Origin: JBBSDP01 sp963754335
GTDB lineage: Bacteria > Planctomycetota > Phycisphaerae > Tepidisphaerales > Tepidisphaeraceae
DNA: 64,000 bases
Direction of reading: 5' to 3'
NCBI GenBank assembly: GCA_963754335.1
Contig: CAVWFQ010000005.1
Location: 558,001-622,000 of the forward strand
This document shows positions 27,353 to 38,276 of this stretch, piece by piece. Under the pieces are notes generated by a model that saw nothing but the letters and a program-made list of their open reading frames with translations, did no database searches and was not told the origin of the DNA. The position numbers were made by a program, and so were the translations under genes. Each line of letters starts with the position of its first letter. Positions within the stretch are counted from its first letter, which is position 1.

Positions 27353-28201
27353 ATGTCCGATTGGCTGCGTAACGCTGGACGAGCGCTGGTGAACGGCCCG
27401 CTGGAACTGCTGGTGGGAAGGACGAATCGTGCCCGCCTTGGACGATATATTACGGATCGCGCTTACGGCGAGAACATTAACGACTCCGGGGAGAACGGCG
27501 AGCATGGGATTACCGACGCCGTCAAGCGCGGCATCGGCGACAAGCCGGCCGTCGTTCTCGACATTGGGGCCAACGTCGGCAATTGGACAAAATATTTTGT
27601 CCCGGGTTTGAAATCGAACGTCACGTTGTTTGGCTTCGAGCCGTGCCGCGGCACCTTCAATACTTTGCAACAAAACCTGAAGCAGATCGTCGGAGCGACC
27701 GGCGGGCCACGCGTTGAGATGTTGAACATCGGCCTGAGCGACCATGAAGGAACCGCCCAACTGTTCACCGGGGAGGATGACGCCGGAACCAACACATTGC
27801 ACCAGCGTGAGGGAACACATGTCAGTTACACCGGCACGGTGGACGTTCAGTTGACGCGAACCGACACGTTTTGCCGCGAAAAGGGAATCAGCGAACTGGA
27901 GTTCGTCAAGATCGATGCCGAAGGCCATGAAGTCTCGATCCTGCGCGGCTGTGGGTCGCTCATCAGCGAACGCCGGATCGGCTGCATCCAGTTTGAATAC
28001 AACGATACCTGGATTGACGCCCGCTGTTTTCTTCAGGATGCGTTCGCGCTCCTGGTCCCGGCCGGTTATGCGATGGCGCGGATTCACCGCGACGGCGTAG
28101 AATTCTTCCCCGCTTACTCGCAAAAGCTGGAACGCTTTCAGCTTTCGAATTTCATCGCGGTCCGCCCGGACCGACGCGAACTCTTTCGGGCCTTACGTTG
28201 A
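27353..28201 (+). CDS. FkbM-family methyltransferase
   Basis: 282 residues. SAM-binding motif I VVLDIGANVGNWTKYFV, acidic motif II GFEPCRGTFNTL, and the FkbM signature EFVKIDAEGHEVSILRGC. FkbM enzymes O-methylate sugars or polyketides; in glycan clusters they usually methylate a hydroxyl of a glycosyl residue. The stop codon lies 7 bases before the start of the oxidoreductase gene, so the two are co-transcribed. Confidence 0.9.
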   Translation: MSDWLRNAGRALVNGPLELLVGRTNRARLGRYITDRAYGENINDSGENGEHGITDAVKRGIGDKPAVVLDIGANVGNWTKYFVPGLKSNVTLFGFEPCRGTFNTLQQNLKQIVGATGGPRVEMLNIGLSDHEGTAQLFTGEDDAGTNTLHQREGTHVSYTGTVDVQLTRTDTFCREKGISELEFVKIDAEGHEVSILRGCGSLISERRIGCIQFEYNDTWIDARCFLQDAFALLVPAGYAMARIHRDGVEFFPAYSQKLERFQLSNFIAVRPDRRELFRALR

Positions 28202-28208
28202 GTTGCCG

Positions 28209-29218
28209 ATGAAGGAACTTTCCATCGGAATACTCGGTGCGGGTTCGATCGTCCGCAACCTGCACATGCCGGTTCTGAAATCCTCGCCGGGCGTTCGCGT
28301 CGCGTGGGTTGCCGATGCCAGCGCCGAGCGCGCTACCGAACTTGGCGACATGTATAGAGTGAAGCCGGTCGCGCTGCGAACGCCGGAAGACCTGCCTGAA
28401 GCAGATGGCGTTCTCATCGCAATTCCGGTCGGAGTTCGCGAATCGTATTACCAACTCCTGGCCCGGCGCGGGGTTGCGGTCCTGGCAGAGAAGCCCTTCG
28501 CGGTCAGCGCCGAACAGCATCGACGATGCGCCGCGCTGTTTCCCGCTTCACGAGTCGGCTGCGCGTATATGCGTCGTTTCTACGGATCGAATGTTGCCCT
28601 ACGCGCCGCGGTCGCCAGTGGATGCTTCGGCCCGTTGGCGCGAATCCGAATCGCCGAAGGGGCCCGTACCACCAGGACCGGGCTCGACCGTTCCCCCTAC
28701 GATGACCGGGCACTATCGGGCGGCGGTGTGCTGATCTCGCTCGGCTGCCATTCGCTCGATCAAGCCATCTTCATCTCAGGCGCTACGCATTTCGAGTTGC
28801 TCAAATCAAATGTCATTGTCGATGGACCCATTGATCGAAAAGTCGAAGTGCTGGTTCGTCTTACTGGAGGCCCGGCCCTTCCGCCGGCGGGATGCGAGCT
28901 GGATTTTTGCGTCAGTTGGCTCGACGAACAGGACAATACCTGTGAGGTATCCTTCGCCACCGGCGCAATGCTTAAAACGGGGCTTGGCCCTTCGGCATCG
29001 CTACGACTGCGGCTCCGCAAGGAGGATGCGCCAGCTCAGGACATTGAGCTCAGCACGCCGGGCATGCAACATGGAACCAGGCGTTTTACCTGGAATGGGC
29101 GGACTTCCTGACGGGAGTCCAGGGGAATACCGAATCCCGGATCGCGGCAGGCTCTTCGCAGCTCACCGCCAACCTCATTGACGCGATCTACGACGCGGGG
29201 GGATACGCCCGTGGCTAA
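28209..29218 (+). CDS. Gfo/Idh/MocA-family sugar oxidoreductase, frameshift near the end
   Basis: NAD-binding start IGILGAGSIVRNLHMPVLKS, the EKP motif (AVLAEKPFAVSAEQHRR) that holds the catalytic lysine, and a C-terminal beta domain. After STPGMQHG the end of the family (QAFYLEWADFLTGVQG ... IDAIYDAGGYARG) lies in another frame and stops at 29218; the shift is near 29085. Such enzymes oxidise or reduce C3 of NDP-hexosamines or similar. The end overlaps the next gene's GTG start (29211) by 8 bases, which supports the corrected ending. Confidence 0.82.
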
Positions 29219-30292
29219 GCTCGCCATTGTTGGCGCCAACGGTCAGGTTGGCGCGGAGGTCTGCCTGCTCCTGCGGGCTTGCGCCCTGACCTGCAATTCG
29301 TCCCGATCTGCCGGAATCGATCCGGCTCGGCCTATCTTCGGTGGCACGGAATTGCCTGCCGCCATGGTTCGGTTGCCGATCCAGCGGCAGCGCGGCGACT
29401 TGTTGGCGACTGCGATGTCGTCGTCAACTTTGCCCTGGGCGGGGGAACGCCGCGGCAAATCCTGAACGCCGAGAGCAGGATTATCGAGAACAGCATGAAG
29501 TTCGCGCTGCCGCGCGCGACGGTGTTGTATTTCAGCACGATCATGGTTTACGGCGACCGTCGCCCCGGCCGGCTACTGCGGATTCGCGACTCCTACGGTG
29601 CGACAAAGCTTCGGTCGGAACGAATCAGCCGCCGGATTGCGTCGAGCGGTGACAATCCGCTGTACATTCTGCGGCTCGGGCACGTCTGCGGAGCGGTGCA
29701 AAACATCTCCGGCGGCATTCGGCGCGATTTGGGATTGGGGCGCGCGGTGCTTCCACGGCCGTTACAGATATCCAACACCGTTTACACGGTCACGATCGTC
29801 GATGCGATCCAGTCAATCATTGCGGGGCGCGAGCAGCCAGGAACGTATGATTTACTGAATAATCCGCAGTTCACCTGGCACGAGGTGTATCAGTGGGAAG
29901 CGAAGCGATGCGGCATTCCGTTCGAGCCGCCGGAACAGGCCACACCGGCGCGGCCCCTTCGCGCAAGCCGCTCCGGGCCGTCGCCGGGCTGGGGATGAAA
30001 CTGGCGGCAGTACCAGTGCTGCGCAAGGGGGGTGCTTTATTGTTTTCGCGAGCGCCAGAGCGCTTTAACAATCGCGCTCGGGCGCGGTGGAACCTGGCCA
30101 GAGCGCGCCGGGAAATCGCGGCGCTTCGCACGGTCGCAACCGCCCCGGAACATTTGACCTGGATCGCGACGGGCGAGCGTTTTCTTGGATCGCTGCGCGC
30201 GGACCGAAGAATTGCTGGAAAAAACGCTGCTCATTCCAACGGATTGCGCCGACTCCGCCCGCTGGCCGGACGATCTTCCGGATGCGAAGTGA
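29211..30292 (+). CDS. NAD-dependent epimerase/dehydratase (extended SDR), three frameshifts
   Basis: GTG at 29211 opens with MAKLAIVGANGQVGAEVCLL (glycine-rich NAD site). The frame changes near 29275 (RPDLQFVPICRN ... GDCDVVVNFALGG, ATVLYFSTIMVYG, then SYGATKLRSERISRR with the catalytic Tyr-Lys), again near 29960 (RAVAGLGMKLAAVPVLRK) and near 30200 (TEELLEKTLLIPTDCADSAR), stopping at 30292. It converts an NDP-sugar by epimerisation, reduction or dehydration; the product is unknown. Each fragment continues the expected SDR order, so a single gene with indel errors is the best reading. The 3' end abuts the CgeB-like gene. Confidence 0.7.
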
Positions 30293-30300
30293 CGATCATG

Positions 30301-31382
30301 TCACAGTCGACCACCATGCAACCCACGCAGGCCCTGTCCATCCTCTACGTGGGTCAGATTCAGGCGGGAGGGACCTGCCTCCAACGCCTCGAGGCGATGC
30401 GGTCGCTGGGCCACCAGGTCACGGCGATCGAAATGGAAGCGATCGTTTCGTTATCGGGTATTCGTTCACTGATTCCGCGCATCCGGCACCGGCTGCGTCG
30501 CCCGCTCGACCTGAACGCGGTCAACCAAAAGATCCGCACCGCCGGTGAAACCGACGATTTCGATCTGTTGTGGATCGACAAGGGAAATACCGTTCGTCCC
30601 GAAACTCTGGCTGAAATAAAGCACCGCGCCCGCGCACTTTCATTGTCGGCTACAGCCCCGACGACATGTACCGGCCCAACAATAATTCAGTCTATTTTGT
30701 CAATGGACTGGCACTCTACGACGCATTTTTCACCACAAAAAGTTACGGGGTGTCGGAATTGCTGTCGATGGGATGTCCGCGCGTCTTCTTTGTCGACAAT
30801 GCGTTCGATCCGGCCTTACATCACCCCGTCGCAATCAGTGAGGAAGAACGGAAACTACTTGGCGGCCCCGTCGGTTTTCTCGGATTCTATGAAGAGCAGC
30901 GCGGCGCAAGCATCCAGGCGCTGCTCGATGCGGGAATCGCGGTCCGCGTTCACGGATGGGAATGGGAAAAGAACATGCCTCCGCACCCGCTGTTGCGCAT
31001 GTCCGGCCCGATCATCGGGCAAGGGTACGCCAAGGCGATCTGCGCAATCGACATCAACCTCGGCTTCCTTCGAAAAAAGAACCGTGATTTGAGCACGACG
31101 CGCAGTATCGAGATCCCCGCCTGCGGCGCATTCATGCTGGCCGAGCGCACCGAAGAGCACTGCCGTCTGTTCAAGGAAGGGGAAGAAGCTGAATTCTTCG
31201 GCGACGACCGTGAACTGGTGGATAAGGCCAAACGTTACCTGGCCGACCCGTTCAAGCGAAGCGAAATCGCCCGTCGTGGTCGCGAGCGGTGTCTGACCGG
31301 CGGTTACAGCAACAAGGATCGAATCGCCTGGATGCTGGAGAAAGTTCTACACCTCCGCGATTCCTTGAAGCCGCCTTCATAG
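30301..31382 (+). CDS. CgeB-like glycosyltransferase, one frameshift
   Basis: ATG at 30301: ALSILYVGQIQAGGTCLQRL, then FDLLWIDKGNTVRPETLAEI. The frame moves near 30640 (FIVGYSPDDMYRPNNNSVYF) and continues with SELLSMGCPRVFFVDNAFDP, the C-terminal GT1-like block IDINLGFLRKKNRDLSTTRS, and FMLAERTEEHCRLFKEGEEA, the last being the hallmark of CgeB-type proteins (spore maturation/glycosyltransferase group). Probably a cytoplasmic GT-B transferase of the cluster. It starts 8 bases after the SDR gene. Confidence 0.8.
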
Positions 31383-31549
31383 GGCGGCACGTTTTCCATC
31401 GGTTCGTCCGCTGAATTGCAATGGGCTGGATTGCCCGTTAGTTTTACTTGGAAGCGATAGAGCGCGGCCGTCATTTCCAACCTTCATCCTTCGCCATAAG
31501 CGGTGGGGGAAGGAACACCTTCTCGATCCATCATGGAAAGGCAAACGCG

Positions 31550-32353
31550 ATGAGCGTCTCCGAAGTCTCCGAGGAATCGTCAGTGGGCCGGTCCACTCTA
31601 CATGATGCGATCACGAGCGATTACGTGAAGACCACGACGCGCGGCGGGCTCGCAAGCAGCAATGCCTTGGCGTTCGCCGGGCAAAATTATCTGCGTTGGA
31701 TCGACGGATGGGTCCCCAATTCGGCGTCAAAGTCGGCGCTCGATCTGGGGTGTGGCACGGGGCCGATGATCTACCTCCTCGCCAGCCGCGGCGTTCAGCG
31801 GATTGTCGGCGTCGATCTGTGCAGGGAGGAGCTTGATATCGTTCACAGCCATGTCGCCTCAGCCGAGCTTCACCACGCGGACGTGTTGACTTATCTGAAG
31901 AGTGCTCCGGACGAAACGTTTGATTTTATCTGTGCGATGAATCTGCTCGAGCATCTGCCGAACGATGTGCTTTTTGGCACGCTCAAGGAATGCCGCCGCG
32001 CATTGAAGGCGGGGGGCAGCCTCGTGGCGATGGTGCCAAACGCGCAATCGCCATTCGGGGGAATGACGCGCTATTGGGACATGACCCATCAGAACGCCTT
32101 CACCCCTGCCTCGATCCGCCAGTTGGCGACGGTTTCAGGGTTTGCCACCGGCGACGTGGAATTCCGCGACTGCGGTCCGCGGCCGCATGGACTCAAGAGC
32201 ACGGTTCGTTATGTGCTGTGGCAGGGGATTCGCGCCTTCGTCGCCGGGTGGCTGATGATTGAAACGGCATCGACCAAGAGCGGCATTTATTCCGCCGATA
32301 TGGTTTTCCGAATCATCAAGCGCACTTCCGATGCGGCCACGGCCAACCTGTAA
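31550..32353 (+). CDS. Class I SAM-dependent methyltransferase
   Basis: 267 residues from the ATG at 31550 with GGAAAGG upstream; the open frame before it has no conserved look. Motif I ALDLGCGTGPMIYLL, motif II IVGVDLC, post-motif FDFICAMNLLEHLPND, and LKAGGSLVAMVPNAQSPFGG. Typical small-molecule or glycan methyltransferase. It sits between the CgeB-like transferase and the flippase, so modification of the repeat unit is likely. Confidence 0.88.
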   Translation: MSVSEVSEESSVGRSTLHDAITSDYVKTTTRGGLASSNALAFAGQNYLRWIDGWVPNSASKSALDLGCGTGPMIYLLASRGVQRIVGVDLCREELDIVHSHVASAELHHADVLTYLKSAPDETFDFICAMNLLEHLPNDVLFGTLKECRRALKAGGSLVAMVPNAQSPFGGMTRYWDMTHQNAFTPASIRQLATVSGFATGDVEFRDCGPRPHGLKSTVRYVLWQGIRAFVAGWLMIETASTKSGIYSADMVFRIIKRTSDAATANL

Positions 32354-32447
32354 GCGTCCCGCCCGGCAATTTTGCGGCACTTGAACTTCCCAATTGTGAT
32401 CTCCGATATTCTGCACGGCACATCCTGCCCGATATCTTATTAGTCGC

Positions 32448-33773
32448 ATGAGTACCGTCCCCGCTGTCACTTCCAAACCAACGCCCTTCCTTCACCGGTA
32501 CCGACGTGTCCTCCGGGAAGGAACCTGGGTCGCAGTCGGGCAGGCGGTCTCGGCGGTGGCGTTGCTGGTGGGGACCCGCCTGATCACGCGGGTGATCGCG
32601 CCGAAGGTTTACGGGCTGGCGAGCCTGCTGATTGCCGGCGAGGTATTTGCCCGCAGCGTATTCTGCTCGCCGCTGCTCAACGCGGGAATTCGCTTTTATC
32701 CTGAAGCCGAACGGATCGGCAAAGTGGCGAAAGTGCGTGCGATTCTTTCGCATGCAATGACGCGAAACGTCGCGTTTCTGTTTCCGATCGTCCTGATCGG
32801 GGCCTGGTGGTACTTGAGACAGGACGCGCTACGAACGGCGATTGCATGCGCTTTGGGCGTTTTCTTCATCGTTGACGTGGCGCGTTCGCTGGAAATGTCA
32901 ATGCTTTCCGGGGCGCGCGGCAAGCCCGGTCGGCGGTTGCCTCGATGATCGAGGCGATCGGACGCCCGATCCTGATTCTGCTCGGCGTGAAGGTCTTTGG
33001 ATCCAGCGCATTGGCGATCGTCGCCGGCACCGCGGCCGCCACGACGGTGGCGCTGGTCCTGCTGCGTTACCGATCGGCACAGGAAGCGCGAAGATTACCC
33101 GCGCCGAGTCAGGCTGTCGGAGTCGATGCTGGGGATCACGCGTTGGCCGATGGCATCCGCCGTTTCACGAGACCGCTCCTGCCCGCTTTCCTGATTATCT
33201 GGATCGTCTCCCTGAGCGATCGATACATCATCCAGGGGATCGTGAAGGACACGACCGCGGTGGGGATCTACGCCGCCGGATACGGGCTGATCAGCCAACC
33301 GTTCATCATGGCCCATTCGGTTCTGTCCCTCACATTACGGCCCATTTATTTCAAGGCCACTTCGCACAATGATTTTGCGCATGCGCGGCGCACGTTCGCA
33401 ACCTGGCTGCTGGCAGCCATTGCGATCTGCGGCATTGGAGTCGTTCTGGCCACGATCCTTTGCAGGCCAGTGGTCGGACTATTTCTGGATCACCGCTACG
33501 GGCAAACGGCGCAGATGGTCCCCTGGATCGCGGCGGGATATTTATTCTACGTCGTGCAACAAACTCTCGAGCAAAATCTCCTGGCTTACAAGCGCACCGG
33601 CGCTGTGCTCGTGGAGGGAGCATTTGGAGCGATCATCTCCATCGTCGTTACCGTTCCCCTGGTCCGTGCATTCGGCGCAAGGCGCTGCATACGCCTGTCC
33701 GGTATACTTCGGGGCGCAATGCGTCCTGACGGCAATTTTTATCCTCGCTCACAAACGTGCTGATTGGCAATGA
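32448..33773 (+). CDS. Polysaccharide flippase (MOP superfamily), two frameshifts
   Basis: The N-terminal part (EGTWVAVGQAVSAVALLVGT, RVIAPKVYGLASLLIAGEVF) has the Wzx/MATE-like start. The frame shifts near 32925 into MIEAIGRPILILLGVKVFGS and FTRPLLPAFLIIWIVSLSDR ... YIIQGIVKDTTAVGIYAAGY, the typical substrate-channel helices, and shifts again near 33690 (GAAYACPVYFGAQCVLTAIF), stopping at 33773. About 12-14 helices in total. This is a second flippase, beside the one at the left edge, so the window may carry two assembly lines or one flippase per substrate. It is followed by the polymerase-like gene. Confidence 0.82.
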
Positions 33774-33933
33774 GGCAACTGCACGGGCGAGACGGGCAAT
33801 GATTTCAACGGTAATATCGCCGCTTTGGCTAACAGTGTGATGGACTGGCAACTGTACGGCCAGTGGGATGTCCGAAAACCAGTCGTTTGATTCGATCGTA
33901 CATCCGTCGTGCCTGTTGTGTCCGGAGGAGTTC

Positions 33934-35460
33934 ATGACTGCGATTGAATCTGAATACGGCTTCGCGCCGGCAGAACTGGCGCCGACGGAACCGCGCGGCT
34001 TGCGGGCGGGCCTGCTTCTTCTGGCGCTGACCGCCGTTCTGGCCGTTCTGGCCTGGCTCCCGGCCTTTCTGGCCACTGAAAGCCTGGGGATTTTGGGCAC
34101 ACTCGCCGTCTTGCTTGCCCTTCGATTCAAATATCGCGGCCGCATTCCCCTCAACATCGAAACGTGCTTCCAGGCAGGCATCTGCATCCAGTATCTTTTC
34201 GCACCTGCCCTGATTCGTTTGATCTCGGGAAACTTCACCGCCACCTACTGGAGGGAAAACGGGACCCGCGTTCAAGTCAAGGATTATTACGGCCCGGCCA
34301 TGCTTGTGGTGTTGCTCTTCTGTGCCGTTGCATTGCTGACAACCGGATTCTTTCGCGGGCCGATCACCCGAAAACTGATCCGGGGAAAAATCGCCGTCGT
34401 CTTCACCAGACGATCGTTCTACCTCCTGATCGTCATGATATTCAATCTCTGGACGGCGCGGGCCGCCCTTTTGGCCGCGGGCGCTTTTTACCATGTATCA
34501 CACACGAAATTTGTGGAGTCGGACGCCTACTCAGCGCTGGCCCAGGCCGAAAGCGGATTGGGAAAAATCGCGATTGCCTATCTCTGGACCGGCGTTTTCG
34601 CCAGCGGCTATGCACTGATGCTTGCCGTTCCTTACACGATTCTGGACGTGGGTTGGAATTTCGTGGCGGGGAACCGCGAACCGATCGTCATTGCGGTAAT
34701 CATCATATGCCTGACCAGTTATATTTGCCGAAATCGCATACCGTGGAAGTTCATGGTGATCGTGACGATTCCGATGCTTATCCTGTTGGGTTTCATGCAG
34801 AGTTTCAGATACACGGCGCAGAAGATGGCAAACGATCGGATTGATATGGGCGCGATCGTTGCCGCGGTGAAAAATGCGGTCCATGCTGACGAGGAGACCG
34901 GGGGCGCATCGTTCCTTGTGACCGCGATCACGCGATTCAACGATCTGGATTCGATTGCCGTCATTTACACCTTTACGCCAGACGCTCAGTCGTACCTGTA
35001 CGGCGAAACCTGGGGACGAATTCCCGATGCGATGGTCCCGCGGCAGTTCTCCAAGGATAAGAAGACCGTCATCATCCCAATCAATGAGTGGTTCTTTCGA
35101 CATGACGGCGGAACGTCACCGCTCACCGCGCCAGGGGAAGGGTATCTCAACTTTGGCTGGTTTGGCGTCGTTGTCGAGGCCGTGGCGTGCGGACTGATGG
35201 TGCGCACGATCGAATGGGTTTTTTCCCTCATTCTTTGGAACGGATCGATCCTCCCCATTTACATCGCCACCCTCGCCATTTTTGCGCGGATGCACACCCA
35301 GCCCATGACCATCTGGACAACGGCAGTGGTAAAAACGATCATGTTTGTGACGGTATTGCATTGGCTGACGCGGCCATCGCGTGAAACCTATTACGAACTG
35401 CTCGCCAGCGATCAGATTCCTGCCGGGGATGCTCAATCCTTGCCTGCCCTGGAAATCTGA
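33934..35460 (+). CDS. Wzy-like polytopic membrane protein (putative O-antigen polymerase)
   Basis: 508 residues from the ATG at 33934, which has GGAGGAG just upstream; an ATG at 33868 lacks a ribosome site. About 11-12 hydrophobic helices (LLLLALTAVLAVLAWLPAFL, FYLLIVMIFNLWTARAALLA, PIVIAVIIICLTSYICRN) and a large loop (about 310-400) with RFNDLDSIAVIYTFTPDAQS and SPLTAPGEGYLNFGWFGVVV, the kind of periplasmic loop seen in oligosaccharide repeat-unit polymerases. The sequence is poorly conserved in this class, so the call rests on topology and its place after a flippase. Confidence 0.65.
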   Translation: MTAIESEYGFAPAELAPTEPRGLRAGLLLLALTAVLAVLAWLPAFLATESLGILGTLAVLLALRFKYRGRIPLNIETCFQAGICIQYLFAPALIRLISGNFTATYWRENGTRVQVKDYYGPAMLVVLLFCAVALLTTGFFRGPITRKLIRGKIAVVFTRRSFYLLIVMIFNLWTARAALLAAGAFYHVSHTKFVESDAYSALAQAESGLGKIAIAYLWTGVFASGYALMLAVPYTILDVGWNFVAGNREPIVIAVIIICLTSYICRNRIPWKFMVIVTIPMLILLGFMQSFRYTAQKMANDRIDMGAIVAAVKNAVHADEETGGASFLVTAITRFNDLDSIAVIYTFTPDAQSYLYGETWGRIPDAMVPRQFSKDKKTVIIPINEWFFRHDGGTSPLTAPGEGYLNFGWFGVVVEAVACGLMVRTIEWVFSLILWNGSILPIYIATLAIFARMHTQPMTIWTTAVVKTIMFVTVLHWLTRPSRETYYELLASDQIPAGDAQSLPALEI

Positions 35461-35560
35461 CGGCGCGGCCTGTTGTGGGAGGCCGTTCAAGTCAATAGGA
35501 TTGCCAGTCCATCCCCATTAGAGTCACGGATGGAATTCGATTTAGCGGGGTTTGGATACG

Positions 35561-38003
35561 ATGCGCACTTATCTTGGCACATTTCTCATTGCTTTTGTCA
35601 CTCTGGCTTTGGAAATCGCTTTAACCCGCGTCCTGAGTGTGGTGACATGGTATCATCTGGCCTTCTTCGCAATCTCGACGGCAATGCTCGGCATGACTGC
35701 GGGGGCGGTCACCGTTTACCTGAGCCCGCGTTCATTTGAACCTGAACGGCTCGCCGACAGTCTGGCCAAGGCCAGTCTTGGTTTTGCGGTCTCGACGCCG
35801 GCGGCGCTGGTCCTCCTTTGCCTCGTACCGATCATCCTCACGCACTCGATCATGAGCGCGTTCGGGTTGCTCTTCACGACTGCAGCGCTGCGCATTCCCC
35901 TTCTATTTCTCCGGAATCGCCGTGGCGGCGGTGCTTACCAAGTGCGAGCTTCCCATCGGAAGACTTTACGCCAGCGACCTGATCGGAGCATCGCTTGGCT
36001 GCCTGTTCGTGTTGGGCGGCCTTGAATTTCTCGATGCGCTCAGTCTGATTCTGCTTTGCGGCGCGATCGGTGTTCTTGCCGCGGTTTCCTATGCCTGGGG
36101 CAGCCCAACGTACAAGTTGAAGACCGTCAGCGCGATTCTCTTCATCGGGCTGATGATCGCCGTGCCGTTCAATGCACACTCTTCCTCTGCAATTCGTCCG
36201 ATCGTGGTTAAAGGGCATATCGAGGATCCAACGGACGTTTATCTGGAAAGGTGGAATTCATTTTCCCGAGTCGTCGTGCATCCCGGGAAGTTAATGGAAC
36301 CGCAATGCTGGGGACCGAGCCCCAAACTTCCAGTGTCGAAATTACTTCAATACCCGATGGAGATCGACGGCGCGGCCGGCACCACGCTCCGGCAATTTCG
36401 GGATGAGAGCGATCTGGACCACCTCCGCTATGACGTGACGAACCTGGGGTATTTCATCCGGCCGACGGGAGATGCCTGCGTCGTCGGTGTGGGTGGCGGC
36501 CGAGACCTTCAGAGCGCCATTTTGTTTGGCCACCAGAACGTCAGGGGAGTGGAACTCAATCCGATCTTCATTGACCTTCTGACCAACCCCAATCGATTCC
36601 GAAACTTCGTCAACCTTGCGAACCGGCCCGGGGTCAATCTCGTCGTTGACGAGGCCCGCAGTTACCTTTCGCGTCATACCGAAAAATACATGACGCTCCA
36701 GATGTCGCTGATCGACACCTGGGCCGCCACCGGAGCCGGAGCGTTTTCGCTTTCGGAAAACGGGTTGTACACCACAGAAGCCTGGCAGGTGTTTCTCAGC
36801 CGGGTGAGGGACGACGGAATCTTTACGGTTTCCCGGTGGTACAACCCCGGTATCCCCGGCGAAACCGGGCGAATGCTGAGCCTAGCGGTGGAGTCGCTGC
36901 TGAAATTGGGCGTAGCAGATCCATCGCAAAACATCGTGATGGCCAGCTCCGGCAAAGTCTGCACGCTTTTGCTGAGCCACCAACCTTTCAGCGCCGCGGA
37001 TCTGGCGACGCTTGATCAGGTCATCGCGGACAAGGAATATCATCCGGTCATCATGCCAGGGACGGTTTCGCAGTTCCCCGTCCTGCAACGAATTGCCGAC
37101 TCCAAATCCGACGAGCAGCTTCACCAGGCGATCAGCGGCGAGGAATTGAACTTCGAGCCGCCGACCGATGAAAATCCTTATTTCTTCAATCTGCTGCGCT
37201 TCAGCTCATTTCCAAATTACATACTCAGGCCCTCAACACTGGGCACGGATACCAGCGGCAATGTAGGCGTCATGCGCGGCAATCTGATCGCGACACTTAC
37301 GCTCACCATGTTGTTGTTCGCGCTGATCATCCTGACACTCGCCACGATCATCATCCCCCTTGGCATCAAGACCCGCATGCAGGGTCCGCGCCCCGAAGGA
37401 GCGGGCATCCTCTGGTCCGGGGCGGCTTATTTCATTCTGATCGGCGCCGGATTCATGTTCGTGGAAATCGCCCTCATCCAGCGGCTTTCCGTTTTCCTGG
37501 GACATCCTGTCTACGCATTGGGGATTTTGCTCTTTACGATGATCGCCAGCACCGGCATCGGCAGCTTTGTCAGTGAAAAAGTCTCACTTTCGAACCGCCG
37601 CGTTTTATTTGCTTACCCTGTGATTGCCGCGGCGGGAATCCTGGCGATTCGATTCGTGCTCGCGTGGCTTCTGCCCGCGATGCTGACTTCGTCGATGACG
37701 CTGAAGATCTTCGCGTCGATCGTGGTGATTTTTCCGGTTGGAATGCTCCTCGGCTTCTTCTTCCCGACCGGGATGCGTCTTCTACGGTCGGCGGCTTCAT
37801 CGGATACGCCGTGGTACTGGGCGCTGAACGGAGTTTTCGGGGTCCTTTGTTCGGCCTTGGCCGTCTTCGTCTCGATCAATGTGGGCATTTCGGCGAATTT
37901 CTATATTGCGGCGATTTGCTACCTGGCCATTCTCCCGGCACTGAGGCGAATTTGCAGCCTGCCGTCTTTGCAGGCCCCGCAACGGGACTTGTTGGCGGTG
38001 TAA
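35561..38003 (+). CDS. Membrane-embedded spermidine-synthase-like protein, one frameshift
   Basis: N-terminal helices (GTFLIAFVTLALEIALTRVL, HLAFFAISTAMLGMTAGAVT) continue in another frame from about 35890 (VAAVLTKCELPIGRLYASDL, GASLGCLFVLGGLEFLDALS). A soluble Rossmann part follows, with ACVVGVGGGRDLQSAILFGH, RGVELNPI and the gatekeeper-like region SLIDTWAATGAGAFSLSENG, then a second block of helices (YFILIGAGFMFVEIALIQRL ... GHPVYALGILLFTMIASTGI). This helices-synthase-helices layout is known in large bacterial membrane proteins annotated as spermidine synthases, with no proven polyamine activity. It closes the plus-strand glycan block. Confidence 0.75.
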
Positions 38004-38182
38004 AGTGGCGCCCAACGCGCAAATCTGCCGCGCGTAACGACGGAAAAGAAGCTCGAAATGTTAATGTCAGATTAACTATTCACATTGAACGCGAGGGGTG
38101 GTAATTGATATCGTGTCCGTGTAGAACGGGCGTCGGGCAAGGCTACGCAACGTTAGGGATGGTGTGGTGGGCAAGGCAGCGA

Positions 38183-38214
38183 TTGACGCTGCCCTGTAAT
38201 AAATCCGTCATAAT
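38183..38214 (+). promoter_or_regulatory. Possible promoter of the first beta-helix gene
   Basis: TTGACG (38183-38188) and CATAAT (38209-38214), with a 20-base spacer, longer than ideal. They lie about 65 bases before the ATG at 38277. The 270-base gap after the previous gene makes a promoter here likely; the exact boxes are uncertain. Confidence 0.35.
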
Positions 38215-38276
38215 ACCTCGACCGTTTCAATAGCCAGGTCTCGAATTCTTTTATGGGGCAAGGGCTGGAGAATGTA

